A program made the translations under genes and the position numbers. Under the pieces are notes generated by a model. That model saw only the letters and a program-made list of their open reading frames with translations, was not told where the DNA came from and did no database searches. Shown here piece after piece: positions 1 through 8,394 of a DNA stretch of 64,000 bases; position 1 is the first letter of the stretch, and every line of letters begins with the position of its first letter. Source of the DNA: an uncultured bacterium (lineage in GTDB: Bacteria; Bacillota; Clostridia; Lachnospirales; Lachnospiraceae). The stretch is taken from positions 1 to 64,000 of the forward strand of contig CANCXX010000018.1 of the NCBI GenBank assembly GCA_947381965.1. Reading direction: 5' to 3'.

Positions 1-93
1 AGAATTCATGCGGGTTGTCGGATTTTTTTATTCACTCAAGTGTTGAAAACGGGTTCTAACATAATAAAAAAACTATGGCAATATAAAAATTCA

Positions 94-990
94 TTAATTT
101 GGAAAATTAATATATCCCTGCATCCAAATTGTTCCTTTAAACCTTCTGCCAGCACAGGGGTCTCCATATAAATCTTTTTTATTAATACATAAATCAAATA
201 TCATATCATTACAGTTTATTGTCATTATATACACTTCTTCATTAGTAACTTTATTTTTACATATACTACATTCTTCTATTTCACCCAAAACAGAATAATG
301 ATCACATTCTACACCATATGGCATAAAATACGTATCTACCAGACTAAATACATCCTCCTTCTGTATTTTTTTTGAAATTGCAGTATAAGTGTCCATATCG
401 TCTAATGTCAGGCTTTCAATTGCTTCTTCATCTCCTCTTCTTGCTGCGTCCATAAGCTGGTTTCTGTTCATCGAAACTTTTTTATTCCTTATTAAATCCT
501 TTTCACTTTTATTAATAGGCATCATGATAGTACCTTTTAAAGATAAAGCAGATAAGGTAAGAGTCGTTCCTTTTACAGGCAATACGCCTGAATTTTGGGC
601 CTTTACATAAGGTATCATATTTTGCAGATAAAAAATTAATGATACACCCAGCCTTATATCATCACACACACCGGCATAAGACTCCTGTGCTGCATGTCTT
701 TCTACAGATACATCTTCTTCTGAACTGATATGTGTTCCTCTAAGATAAGGAAAATAATAGTCATAAGTAAACTTATCTTCATTATCAAACTCACCACATA
801 CAGCAATTCCTGCAAGAACTCCTGATTCATTTCCGGCAAAATCCCTGCAAAACTCAGCCAAAAGATTATGTTCTCCAATTGAAGTATAAGCCCTGTCTGT
901 TCCCTCTATTATTACATTGGTAACGAGCTTTTGTAATTCTTTTTTATTTGCTATATTACTAAAACCTATAGCTCTCATATATTTATGCAA
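94..990 (-). CDS. DUF3881 family protein
   Basis: A protein of about 298 residues with no signal peptide or membrane segment. I recognise it by its overall sequence as the uncharacterised DUF3881 family seen in Lachnospiraceae; function is unknown. The C-terminal part has a C-x2-C pair (ECSICKNK), which could bind a metal. The best start is TTG at 990, because AGGAGGTG lies 8 bases upstream and the product then begins MHKYMRAIGF. A GTG at 999 is in frame but overlaps the Shine-Dalgarno sequence. It lies just downstream of serS on the same strand and is probably cotranscribed with it. Confidence 0.75.
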   Translation of the reverse strand: MHKYMRAIGFSNIANKKELQKLVTNVIIEGTDRAYTSIGEHNLLAEFCRDFAGNESGVLAGIAVCGEFDNEDKFTYDYYFPYLRGTHISSEEDVSVERHAAQESYAGVCDDIRLGVSLIFYLQNMIPYVKAQNSGVLPVKGTTLTLSALSLKGTIMMPINKSEKDLIRNKKVSMNRNQLMDAARRGDEEAIESLTLDDMDTYTAISKKIQKEDVFSLVDTYFMPYGVECDHYSVLGEIEECSICKNKVTNEEVYIMTINCNDMIFDLCINKKDLYGDPCAGRRFKGTIWMQGYINFPN

Positions 991-1021
991 GGATTTCACC
1001 TCCTGTCAATTTATAAACTAC

Positions 1022-2299
1022 TTATTTGATTTCCTTTTTTCCACCCATATAAGGCTGCAATACCTCAGGAATTTTAATGGAACCATCTTCCTGAAGATTA
1101 TTCTCCAGAAATGCAATAAGCATTCTTGGAGGAGCAACTACCGTATTGTTTAATGTATGCGCAAAATACTTACCTTTTTCACCATTTACTCTGATTTTTA
1201 ATCTTCTTGCCTGCGCATCTCCTAAATTAGAACAACTTCCTACCTCAAAGTATTTCTTTTGTCTGGGTGACCAAGCCTCCACATCATAGGATTTTACTTT
1301 TAGATCAGCAAGATCTCCGGAACAGCATTCAATTGTCCTTACCGGAATATCCAGTGAACGGAATAGATCCACTGTATTCTGCCATAATTTATCAAACCAC
1401 ATAGGAGAGTCTTCAGGTTTACAAACTACAATCATTTCTTGTTTTTCAAATTGGTGTATTCTATAAACTCCTCTTTCTTCAAGTCCATGAGCCCCTTTTT
1501 CTTTTCTAAAACATGGGGAATAGCTGGTAAGGGTTTTAGGAAGCTCTGTTTCTGGTACTATTGTGTCAATAAATTTTCCAATCATAGAATGTTCAGAAGT
1601 ACCTATTAGGTATAAGTCTTCACCTTCAATTTTGTACATCATCGCATCCATTTCTGCAAAACTCATAACTCCCGTAACTACATTGCTTCTTATCATAAAA
1701 GGAGGAACACAATAAGTAAAGCCTCTGTCTATCATAAAATCCCTTGCATAAGAAATTACTGCTGAATGAAGTCTTGCAATGTCTCCCATTAAATAATAAA
1801 ATCCATTTCCGGCAACTTTTCTTGCACTGTCCAAATCAATTCCCTTTAATTTTTCCATAATTTCACTGTGATATGGAATATCAAATTCTGGAATAACGGG
1901 ATCCCCATACCTTTTTATTTCTACATTTTCACTATCATCTTTTCCAATAGGAACACTGGGATCAATAATATTTGGTATTACCATCATTATTTTTGTAATT
2001 TTTTCATTAAGTTCTTTTTCTTTATCTTCTAATTGAGCAAGACGTTTTGCACCGGCAGCAACTTCTGCTTTTTTGTTTTCGGCCTCTTCCTTTTTTCCAT
2101 GAGCCATCAATGTTCCAATTTCTTTTGAAATCTTATTTCTGTTTGCTCTAAGGTCGTCTGCTTCCTGCTGTGTTTTTCTGCTTTCTGCATCTAGTTCTAT
2201 TACTTCATCGACAAGAGCAATCTTTTCCTCTTGAAATTTTTTTCTTATATTTTCCTTTACCGCATCGGGATTTTCCCTTAAAAATTTAATATCTATCAT
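1022..2299 (-). CDS. serS: Seryl-tRNA synthetase
   Basis: Charges tRNA-Ser with serine in the cytoplasm. At 425 residues it has the usual family length. It shows the N-terminal long coiled-coil arm that grips the tRNA variable arm (about residues 30-100, rich in E/K/A) and a class II catalytic core with the motif 2 segment FRKEKGAHG and the GTSEH stretch. Start ATG is preceded by GGGAGGT at good spacing. The short gap to the upstream HD-GYP gene leaves no room for a T-box leader. Confidence 0.97.
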   Translation of the reverse strand: MIDIKFLRENPDAVKENIRKKFQEEKIALVDEVIELDAESRKTQQEADDLRANRNKISKEIGTLMAHGKKEEAENKKAEVAAGAKRLAQLEDKEKELNEKITKIMMVIPNIIDPSVPIGKDDSENVEIKRYGDPVIPEFDIPYHSEIMEKLKGIDLDSARKVAGNGFYYLMGDIARLHSAVISYARDFMIDRGFTYCVPPFMIRSNVVTGVMSFAEMDAMMYKIEGEDLYLIGTSEHSMIGKFIDTIVPETELPKTLTSYSPCFRKEKGAHGLEERGVYRIHQFEKQEMIVVCKPEDSPMWFDKLWQNTVDLFRSLDIPVRTIECCSGDLADLKVKSYDVEAWSPRQKKYFEVGSCSNLGDAQARRLKIRVNGEKGKYFAHTLNNTVVAPPRMLIAFLENNLQEDGSIKIPEVLQPYMGGKKEIK

Positions 2300-2350
2300 T
2301 ATATAGACCTCCCTTTTATTAACATAATAATGTTATTATGTATTATTTCT

Positions 2351-3406
2351 TTATGCAAGTACTTTTTCTATAAAAACATTATTTATCTTTATTAAATCCA
2401 TAATAATTTCTTCTTCAACATTTTTTCCATTTATATCTTCCAGAATGTGAACCACCGGCCTGTCTGGAAATTCTCTGTTTTGTCGAACTACTTTTCCTAT
2501 AGTATGATCACTTAAAAGCACACGGCTTCCTACGGGATATACTGCTGTGAATTCAAGCAACGTATTAACTATTTCCCCATTAAACTTTTTTCCTCTATAG
2601 GATTTTAAGTATTCAACAGCTTCATATACTTTTATTCTCTTACATCCAATCCCGCATATTTTTTCATCAAATGTATCACAAATATTAACTATTTGTGTTT
2701 CAAAAGGTATTTCCCTTGCTCTCAATGGATATCCGCTGCCATCTAAATTTTCATGGTGATAAAGAATAATATTTTTACTGATATCTGAAATCCATTTTTC
2801 ATCTTTTAAAACAGTATATCCATAAACAGGATGTTTCAAATATTCTGTTAACTCCATTTTTGATAAAGTCAAAATATCCTGATTTTCATAATTTATTGTA
2901 AGATATCTAAGTCCTAAATCATGTAAAAGACATCCCACTCCTATTCCATGGACTTGTTCTTTTGATAATTTCAATTTTAAAGCCGTTAAAATTGCAAGAG
3001 AACAAGTATTAATAGAATGTTCATATATATCAGAATTTCTTTCCCTGATATCATAAATTTTTTCTACAACTTCATCTTCCTCCAATATATTCATAATTAT
3101 ATTTTCAGCTGTATTATTTAACTCCATTAATTCTTCATTACGACTATAAGTATGTTTTTCCAAAATACTTTTAACTTTATCTCTAAAAAAATTTTCAACA
3201 TCCGATTTAAGAAGTACTACTTCCTGCATATGAATTTCTTCATTGTCTTTTATATATACTTCAGTAATACCTAACTCCTCAATTTTTTTAATATACTCAG
3301 GACGCAATATGGTTTCTTCTGCCAACAAAATATGAAATCCAGGAGTCATTATTGTCTTAGCCAAAATTTCTCCACCTATTAAATTACTTACCTTACATAA
3401 TTTCAT
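2351..3406 (-). CDS. HD-GYP domain protein (putative cyclic-di-GMP phosphodiesterase)
   Basis: 351 residues with no membrane segments. The N-terminal third (about 1-120) is a helical region typical of these proteins. An HD domain follows with YEHSINT, CLLHDLG and the HD-GYP hallmark HHENLDGSGYP, then ICDTFDE. HD-GYP proteins hydrolyse cyclic-di-GMP using a metal cluster. The usual HDIGK motif reads HDLGL here, so the conserved lysine is absent and activity should not be assumed. A short conserved C-terminal extension follows. Start ATG lies 5 bases after GAGGTGAC. It sits between DUF4446 and serS in a minus-strand run. Confidence 0.85.
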   Translation of the reverse strand: MKLCKVSNLIGGEILAKTIMTPGFHILLAEETILRPEYIKKIEELGITEVYIKDNEEIHMQEVVLLKSDVENFFRDKVKSILEKHTYSRNEELMELNNTAENIIMNILEEDEVVEKIYDIRERNSDIYEHSINTCSLAILTALKLKLSKEQVHGIGVGCLLHDLGLRYLTINYENQDILTLSKMELTEYLKHPVYGYTVLKDEKWISDISKNIILYHHENLDGSGYPLRAREIPFETQIVNICDTFDEKICGIGCKRIKVYEAVEYLKSYRGKKFNGEIVNTLLEFTAVYPVGSRVLLSDHTIGKVVRQNREFPDRPVVHILEDINGKNVEEEIIMDLIKINNVFIEKVLA

Positions 3407-3421
3407 ACTGTCACCTCAGTT

Positions 3422-3928
3422 TTATCTCATAGCCATGTTAAGTGCATCTTTTTCTTCTTGACCTAAAGAAATTTGACATTCTCCATTCTTTATTTCTTTT
3501 GTATAATTATAACATCCTTCAGAGCTGTGAACTGAATTTATAATAAATCCATTATTATTTTCATCTAATAATGCCAGACAAAAACTTAATTTTCCTCCCA
3601 TTTGATTAAATGCGTCATATTTTATTATACCTATTTTTTGAAAAGCAGATTCAAACTTCTGAAAAAGAATATCTATATCTTTTCTGTTTTTTTCTATAGA
3701 AGCTTTTATAAATTTATTATCATCAAAAAGTGCAATTATCTCTGTTTCCAGGCTTTTTGCATTTTCGCCCAACATAAACTTACCATATTTTTTTTTCAGT
3801 TTTGATATGGAAATCATATTAACTATATTAATTACTAATAAAATTAAAATAATAGCCGCCATTACAGATAATGTAATTCCTATATCAATATACTGCAAAC
3901 CAATACTGGTAAAAAAAGAATTATTCAT
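3422..3928 (-). CDS. DUF4446 family membrane-anchored protein
   Basis: About 168 residues. One N-terminal membrane segment (about residues 12-36, ILILLVINIVNM region) is followed by a short helical stretch and a compact soluble domain containing KIGIIKYDAFNQMGGKLSF, which I recognise as typical of DUF4446. The function is unknown. The family commonly sits beside parB in Clostridia, as here. I chose ATG at 3928 because GAGGTGG lies just upstream; an ATG at 3946 would need a start with no ribosome binding site. Confidence 0.8.
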   Translation of the reverse strand: MNNSFFTSIGLQYIDIGITLSVMAAIILILLVINIVNMISISKLKKKYGKFMLGENAKSLETEIIALFDDNKFIKASIEKNRKDIDILFQKFESAFQKIGIIKYDAFNQMGGKLSFCLALLDENNNGFIINSVHSSEGCYNYTKEIKNGECQISLGQEEKDALNMAMR

Positions 3929-3988
3929 TTTATCCACCTCGTACATATAATTTTTATCTTAATTGAATATGTTCTTTCAACTATGATC

Positions 3989-4885
3989 TTACTTTGAAAG
4001 TAAATCCATTAATTTTTCCAAATCATCGTGGTTATAAAACTCTATTTCTATTTTTCCCGCGCCATTTCCTTTAGATGATATGATTACTTTTGTACCTAAT
4101 TTTTGTTTAAGATTTTCTTCTATTTCTTCATATACTGCTTCCAGACTCTTATCAGGCACTATTGTTTTTTTTGTTTTTACAGGTTTATTTAAATTTTTTA
4201 CAAGCTTTTCAACTTCACGTACACTTAATTTTTCATCAAAAATTTGCTGTGCAATAGCATATTGTTGTTCAGGATCTTCTATTGTAATAAGTGCTCTGGC
4301 ATGTCCGGTAGAAATCATCTCATCAATAATCATTTGTTGCACATTATCACACAACTTTAGTAATCTCATAGAATTTGTTACTGCTGTACGGCTCTTTGCT
4401 ACTCTTTCTGCTACTTCATCCTGTTTTAATTTAAATTCAGTCAATAAGCGCTTATATGCTTGTGCTTCTTCAATTGGATTAAGGTTTTCTCTTTGAATGT
4501 TTTCAATTAATGAAATTTCTACTATTTCCTGTTCAGTTAAATTTTTTACTATAACTGGTACTTCTTTTAATCCTGCTTTTTTTGCAGCCCGCCATCTTCT
4601 TTCACCTGCAATTATTTCATAATAAGTTTTTCTATCCTGTACAATAATAGGTTGTAATAATCCGAATTGCTTAATTGAATCTGCCAATTCTTCTAATGAA
4701 TCTTCATCAAAATTCTTTCTTGGCTGTTCCCGATTAGGTTCTATTTTTGTAATGTTAATTAATATTTCACCAGCCTGGTTATCAGTCGTATTTCTTTTTC
4801 CAGTTCCATCAATTTTTAAATTATCACCAATTCCACTTGGAATCAGTGCGTCAAGTCCTTTGCCTAATCCCCTTGCTGCAGCCAT
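3989..4885 (-). CDS. parB: Chromosome partitioning protein ParB (Spo0J)
   Basis: 298 residues, the usual ParB length. The N-terminus carries the GLGKGLDALIP segment that stimulates the ParA ATPase. The CTP-binding/clamp region includes EPNREQPRKNFD and IIAGERRWRAAK, followed by the helix-turn-helix (KQDEVAERVAKSRTAVTN) that reads parS and a C-terminal dimerisation domain. ParB loads at parS, spreads, and works with ParA and SMC to segregate origins. It starts 3 bases after the parA stop, so the two form an operon, and perfect parS sites lie upstream of parA. Confidence 0.97.
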   Translation of the reverse strand: MAAARGLGKGLDALIPSGIGDNLKIDGTGKRNTTDNQAGEILINITKIEPNREQPRKNFDEDSLEELADSIKQFGLLQPIIVQDRKTYYEIIAGERRWRAAKKAGLKEVPVIVKNLTEQEIVEISLIENIQRENLNPIEEAQAYKRLLTEFKLKQDEVAERVAKSRTAVTNSMRLLKLCDNVQQMIIDEMISTGHARALITIEDPEQQYAIAQQIFDEKLSVREVEKLVKNLNKPVKTKKTIVPDKSLEAVYEEIEENLKQKLGTKVIISSKGNGAGKIEIEFYNHDDLEKLMDLLSK

Positions 4886-4888
4886 AAC

Positions 4889-5656
4889 TTAATTTTCCTT
4901 TCTGTCAATTATTTCCTCTGCTAATAATTTATAAGCTTCTGATCCAGCTGATTTTGCATCATACATATTAATTGGTTTTCCATAACTTGGAGCTTCCGCA
5001 AGTCTAATATTTCTGGGAATAACTGTAGTAAAAATTTTCTGGTTTAAGTGACTTTTTACATTTTCTACTACCTGTAAAGATAAATTAGTTCTGGAATCGT
5101 ACATAGTAAATACAACCCCTTCCATATCCAAATCCGGATTTAAACGTTCCTTTACAAGGTTGATTGTATGTATTAACTGACTCAATCCTTCTAATGCGTA
5201 ATACTCACACTGTATAGGAACTAACACAGAGTCAGCGGTCGTCATAGAATTAATAGTTAAGAAATTAAGGGAAGGTGGACAATCTATTATAATATAATCA
5301 TAACTATCCTTTATCCATTCAACTTCTCTTTTCAAAATAAACTCTCTTCTATCTACACCTATTAACTCTATTTCTGTTGCCGCAAGATTTACATTTGAAG
5401 GAATTACGGAAATTCCAGGAAATACATCATTTATTATGCATTCTTTTATTGAGCATTCACTAAGCATCAATTCATATATTGTATTTTCTAATTCATTTTT
5501 TTCTATTCCAAAACCACTGGTTGTATTTCCCTGTGGATCTGTATCTATAACTAAAACTTTTTTTTCTTTTGCTGCAAGTGCAGCAGATAAATTAATTGAA
5601 GTAGTCGTTTTTCCTACTCCTCCTTTTTGGTTAGCGATTGCAATTACTTTTCCCAT
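4889..5656 (-). CDS. parA: Chromosome partitioning ATPase ParA (Soj)
   Basis: 255 residues. It has the deviant Walker A motif KGGVGKTTTSINL near the N-terminus, DTDPQGN (Walker A') and DYIIIDCPPSL (Walker B), all typical of Soj/ParA. It binds DNA as an ATP dimer and is released by ParB; in Bacillus it also acts on DnaA. It is the first gene of the parAB unit, reading away from oriC. The 320 bases upstream hold the parS cluster, so ParB bound there could also autoregulate the operon (inference). Confidence 0.97.
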   Translation of the reverse strand: MGKVIAIANQKGGVGKTTTSINLSAALAAKEKKVLVIDTDPQGNTTSGFGIEKNELENTIYELMLSECSIKECIINDVFPGISVIPSNVNLAATEIELIGVDRREFILKREVEWIKDSYDYIIIDCPPSLNFLTINSMTTADSVLVPIQCEYYALEGLSQLIHTINLVKERLNPDLDMEGVVFTMYDSRTNLSLQVVENVKSHLNQKIFTTVIPRNIRLAEAPSYGKPINMYDAKSAGSEAYKLLAEEIIDRKEN

Positions 5657-5812
5657 TCTATTTATCCTTTCAAATATTTCTTGCGTAAAATTATTTTCAT
5701 ATTATTTTTTATGGTACTAGATGATTATATCACTTCTCATATTTATATTCTATACAAATTTCTTCCAAATTAAAATTTGTATTATAGTAATTATTATTCA
5801 TATTTTATACTA

Positions 5813-5853
5813 TGTTTCACAACTATATATTGGTATATAATGGGATGTTTCAC
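5813..5853 (+). promoter_or_regulatory. Two parS half-sites
   Basis: TGTTTCAC occurs at 5813-5820 and again at 5846-5853, 33 bases apart. Each is the left half of the parS palindrome, but the right half is lost (followed by AACTATAT and AATTCTAT). They sit in the AT-rich stretch between parA and the two intact parS sites. They may be decayed parS copies or half-sites for ParB; this is inference. Confidence 0.5.
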
Positions 5854-5879
5854 AATTCTATACTATATTTAGAGTTTTA

Positions 5880-5895
5880 TGTTTCACGTGAAACA
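5880..5895 (+). promoter_or_regulatory. parS: parS site 1
   Basis: A perfect 16-base palindrome TGTTTCACGTGAAACA, identical to the Bacillus parS consensus. It is the nucleation site for ParB clamp loading and lies about 220 bases upstream of the parA start and 9 kb from dnaA, as expected for an origin-proximal parS. Confidence 0.95.
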
Positions 5896-5926
5896 TTATA
5901 TAGTAATTTATCTTATTATTTAAATA

Positions 5927-5942
5927 TGTTTCACGTGAAACA
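5927..5942 (+). promoter_or_regulatory. parS: parS site 2
   Basis: A second perfect TGTTTCACGTGAAACA, 47 bases from the first and directly next to the terminator of the two-component operon. Two intact sites so close together should load several ParB clamps on the same stretch. Confidence 0.95.
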
Positions 5943-5943
5943 T

Positions 5944-5976
5944 AAAAAAAGGAAAATTATTAATTTTCCTTTTTTG
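5944..5976 (-). terminator. Terminator after the DegU-like gene
   Basis: An A/T-flanked hairpin with arms AAAAAAAGGAAAATTA and TAATTTTCCTTTTTTG. In the minus direction it follows the response-regulator stop at 5980 and ends in a T run. It insulates the parS/parA region from the two-component operon. Confidence 0.8.
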
Positions 5977-5979
5977 ACT

Positions 5980-6624
5980 TCAATATAATTTTACAATATT
6001 ATTTTTTATTGCAAAAACAGCTGCCTGGGTTCTATCTGAAACATCAATTTTTTTAAAAATATTAGACAAATGATTTTTTACTGTTCTTTCACTTATATTT
6101 AAACTCATTGCTATTTCTTTATTAAACATACCGCTTGCCACCTGCGTAAGTATTTCTAACTCACGTTTTGTCAAAGACTTCAATTTTTCTTTTTCATCAT
6201 TTTTATTAATCAATCTTGAATTTAGAGCTGGAAGTAAACTTGGCTGTATATAAGAATCTCCTTCAAAAATAATATTAATAGCCTGTTTTAATTCTACGGA
6301 TCCTGAATCTTTTAGTATATAACCACTGGCTCCTATTTCAATTGCTTTTACCAGATATTCAATTTCATTATGTACAGTTAAGATAAGAGTTTTAATATAT
6401 ACATGCTCCTTTTTTAACCTTTCCAAAACCTCAAGTCCATTTAATTGAGGCATATTTATATCCAACAATAAAACGTCAGGAGTAATTTCCATCAATTTTT
6501 TTATACATTCATATCCATCACTGGCTTCTGCAATCACTTCAATACTATTATCATATTCAAGTAAATGCTTTATTCCTTCTCTTACCAATGCGTGATCATC
6601 TGCAATCATTACTTTTATACTCAT
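5980..6624 (-). CDS. NarL/FixJ-family response regulator (DegU-like)
   Basis: 214 residues. An N-terminal receiver domain carries the acidic pocket (IADD), the phosphoacceptor aspartate in LLLDINMP (about residue 54), a TVHN threonine and the KD lysine (YILKDSG). A LuxR-type helix-turn-helix follows (LTKRELEILTQVASG, about 150-210), ending SERTVKNHLSNIFKKI. It should bind DNA as a dimer when phosphorylated by the adjacent DegS-like kinase. The ATG has AAAGGAGA upstream. Its targets are not evident. It could be any DegU/LiaR-type regulator; DegU-like is the closest resemblance. Confidence 0.9.
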   Translation of the reverse strand: MSIKVMIADDHALVREGIKHLLEYDNSIEVIAEASDGYECIKKLMEITPDVLLLDINMPQLNGLEVLERLKKEHVYIKTLILTVHNEIEYLVKAIEIGASGYILKDSGSVELKQAINIIFEGDSYIQPSLLPALNSRLINKNDEKEKLKSLTKRELEILTQVASGMFNKEIAMSLNISERTVKNHLSNIFKKIDVSDRTQAAVFAIKNNIVKLY

Positions 6625-6639
6625 TCAATTTTTCTCCTT

Positions 6640-7632
6640 TTACTTGAAAGGAATTTCAATTATTACTTCTGTTCCATTTTCATCAGTATTAATTGAAACC
6701 TTACCATTTAACAGGCTAATTCTTTCCTTCATAATTATCAATCCAAAATGATTATTACTTTTTTCATCATCATCAAAATTATATCCTTCTCCATCATCTT
6801 TTATATGAATAACACATTTATTATTCTTTTTTTCTATTATTAATATAATTTTCTTTCCTTTTGAATGCTTAATTGCATTCATTACGGATTCTTGTATAAG
6901 TCTATAGATAGTAACAATAAATAAATTAACACCACTATTATTTTCTATATTAAAATCTTCATTGTCTAAATCACATACATCATATTCAATTTCAAAGTTT
7001 ACATATTGTGTCCTCATATTATAAATAAAATTTTCTATACAATGTTTGAATCCTAAATCGTCAAAACTCATTGGTCTTAAATTAAAAATTATTTGTCTCA
7101 TTTCATCAATAATTGATTTTAAATTTTTAATACAAGTTTCCAACTCCAATTTTGCTCTTATAATATCCTTATCTATATACATAGAACCCAACTCAATAGT
7201 ATGAATTAAATGTGTAAGATTTTGTATTGTTGAATCATGTAAATCATTAGCTATTCTCTGTCTTTCCTTTTCCTGCATATCTAAAATATCATAAATTTTG
7301 CTATTATTTCGTTTTTCATCTATATTATCTATTAGTATATCCAACTGTTGAATATGGTTATTCAATAGATTTATCTTTTTATAATGTTCTTCATTCTTTT
7401 TCTTCAAACTAGCCTTTTCCTGTTCAAACTGAATGATCTTTTCCTTATAAATATCTTCTTCTCTTCTGGGTGAAAAAATTTTAATATCCATCTCATCTTT
7501 TACTGACAGCAAAAAGGCGTCAATTGCATCAATTCTGTCCGAATTATATTTAATTGCTTTACATTCATCCTCTTTGAGCTGTAAAGTATTGTTATATATA
7601 TTTTTTAATATTTCTAACTCATCTATTTCCAT
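6640..7632 (-). CDS. Cytoplasmic sensor histidine kinase (DegS-like)
   Basis: 330 residues and no membrane segments. The N-terminal 130 residues are strongly coiled coil (EQEKASLKKKNEEHYKK region), like the DegS sensor. A HisKA_3 dimerisation domain follows with phosphoacceptor His in ERQRIANDLHDSTIQNL (about residues 125-142), then a HATPase domain with an N box (QESVMNAIKHSKGK) and G box (IKDDGEGYN). It should phosphorylate the neighbouring response regulator; the genes are 15 bases apart. The input signal is intracellular and unknown. ATG follows AGAGAGGG. Confidence 0.9.
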   Translation of the reverse strand: MEIDELEILKNIYNNTLQLKEDECKAIKYNSDRIDAIDAFLLSVKDEMDIKIFSPRREEDIYKEKIIQFEQEKASLKKKNEEHYKKINLLNNHIQQLDILIDNIDEKRNNSKIYDILDMQEKERQRIANDLHDSTIQNLTHLIHTIELGSMYIDKDIIRAKLELETCIKNLKSIIDEMRQIIFNLRPMSFDDLGFKHCIENFIYNMRTQYVNFEIEYDVCDLDNEDFNIENNSGVNLFIVTIYRLIQESVMNAIKHSKGKKIILIIEKKNNKCVIHIKDDGEGYNFDDDEKSNNHFGLIIMKERISLLNGKVSINTDENGTEVIIEIPFK

Positions 7633-7653
7633 ACATATTACCCTCTCTAATAA

Positions 7654-8394
7654 TCAAAAATGTATTGGTTCCCTGGAAGGAACCCCAGCCTTTCTTGGAT
7701 ATTTTACAGGTGTCACTTTTTCTTTTTTTATTATAAACAAATTTCTATAAATATCTGAATTAGGTATTAAAAAATCAACCTGCCTTTCAAATCTTCCTCC
7801 AAGTATTTTTATTGCATTCTTTGCATTTTCATATTCCTCTACTATTTTTTCAGACTTATATGAAATAAAATAGCCATTTATCTTCACAAAAGGTATACAA
7901 TACTCTGATAAAGTTGTTAAATTAGCGACTGCTCTTGATACACATAAATCAAATTTTTCCCTCAATTTATCTGGCCTGGCATAATCCTCAGCCCTTCCGT
8001 GTATTATGGAAACTTTGCTTAATTCTAAAGTATTTACCACTTTGTCTAAAAACTGAACTCTTTTTTTTAAAGAATCGAGTAATGTAACCTGCAATTTTGG
8101 AAAAACAATTTTTAAAGGTATTCCGGGAAAGCCTGCTCCAGTTCCAATATCAATAACAGTTCCATATTGTTCTTCTAAATTAGGAATAGCTTTTACCAGC
8201 GATATACTATCAATAAAATGTTTTTTTATAACTTCCTGAAATTCAGTAATAGCTGTTAAATTCATAAAAGAATTCCATTCTATAAGCAACTCATAATATT
8301 GAATAAATTGTTCAAGCTGTTTATCTGTAAGTTCAATATCAAATTTATTTAAGCTATCCTTAAATAAAATTATATCATACTCTTTCATGTTCAT
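7654..8394 (-). CDS. rsmG: 16S rRNA (guanine-N7) methyltransferase RsmG (GidB)
   Basis: 246 residues. It methylates N7 of G527 (E. coli numbering) in 16S rRNA using S-adenosylmethionine; loss gives low-level streptomycin resistance in other bacteria. The SAM pocket motif [15 protein letters not shown] lies at about residues 65-80. Start ATG at 8394 overlaps the mnmG stop as ATGA, suggesting translational coupling, with AAAGGA upstream. A GTG two codons earlier is possible but less likely. Confidence 0.96.
   Translation of the reverse strand: MNMKEYDIILFKDSLNKFDIELTDKQLEQFIQYYELLIEWNSFMNLTAITEFQEVIKKHFIDSISLVKAIPNLEEQYGTVIDIGTGAGFPGIPLKIVFPKLQVTLLDSLKKRVQFLDKVVNTLELSKVSIIHGRAEDYARPDKLREKFDLCVSRAVANLTTLSEYCIPFVKINGYFISYKSEKIVEEYENAKNAIKILGGRFERQVDFLIPNSDIYRNLFIIKKEKVTPVKYPRKAGVPSREPIHF

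Noticed and set aside
2300-2350. Possible T-box or terminator upstream of serS (palindrome ACATAATAA-TG-TTATTATGT at 2322-2341)
   Set aside because: The gap is only 51 bases, too short for a T-box. The palindrome has a two-base loop, is all A/T and lacks a T run.
4080-4496. 138-codon frame on the plus strand inside parB
   Set aside because: It lies wholly opposite parB, is rich in Ser/Phe as expected for antisense of a Lys/Glu-rich gene, and has no ribosome binding site.
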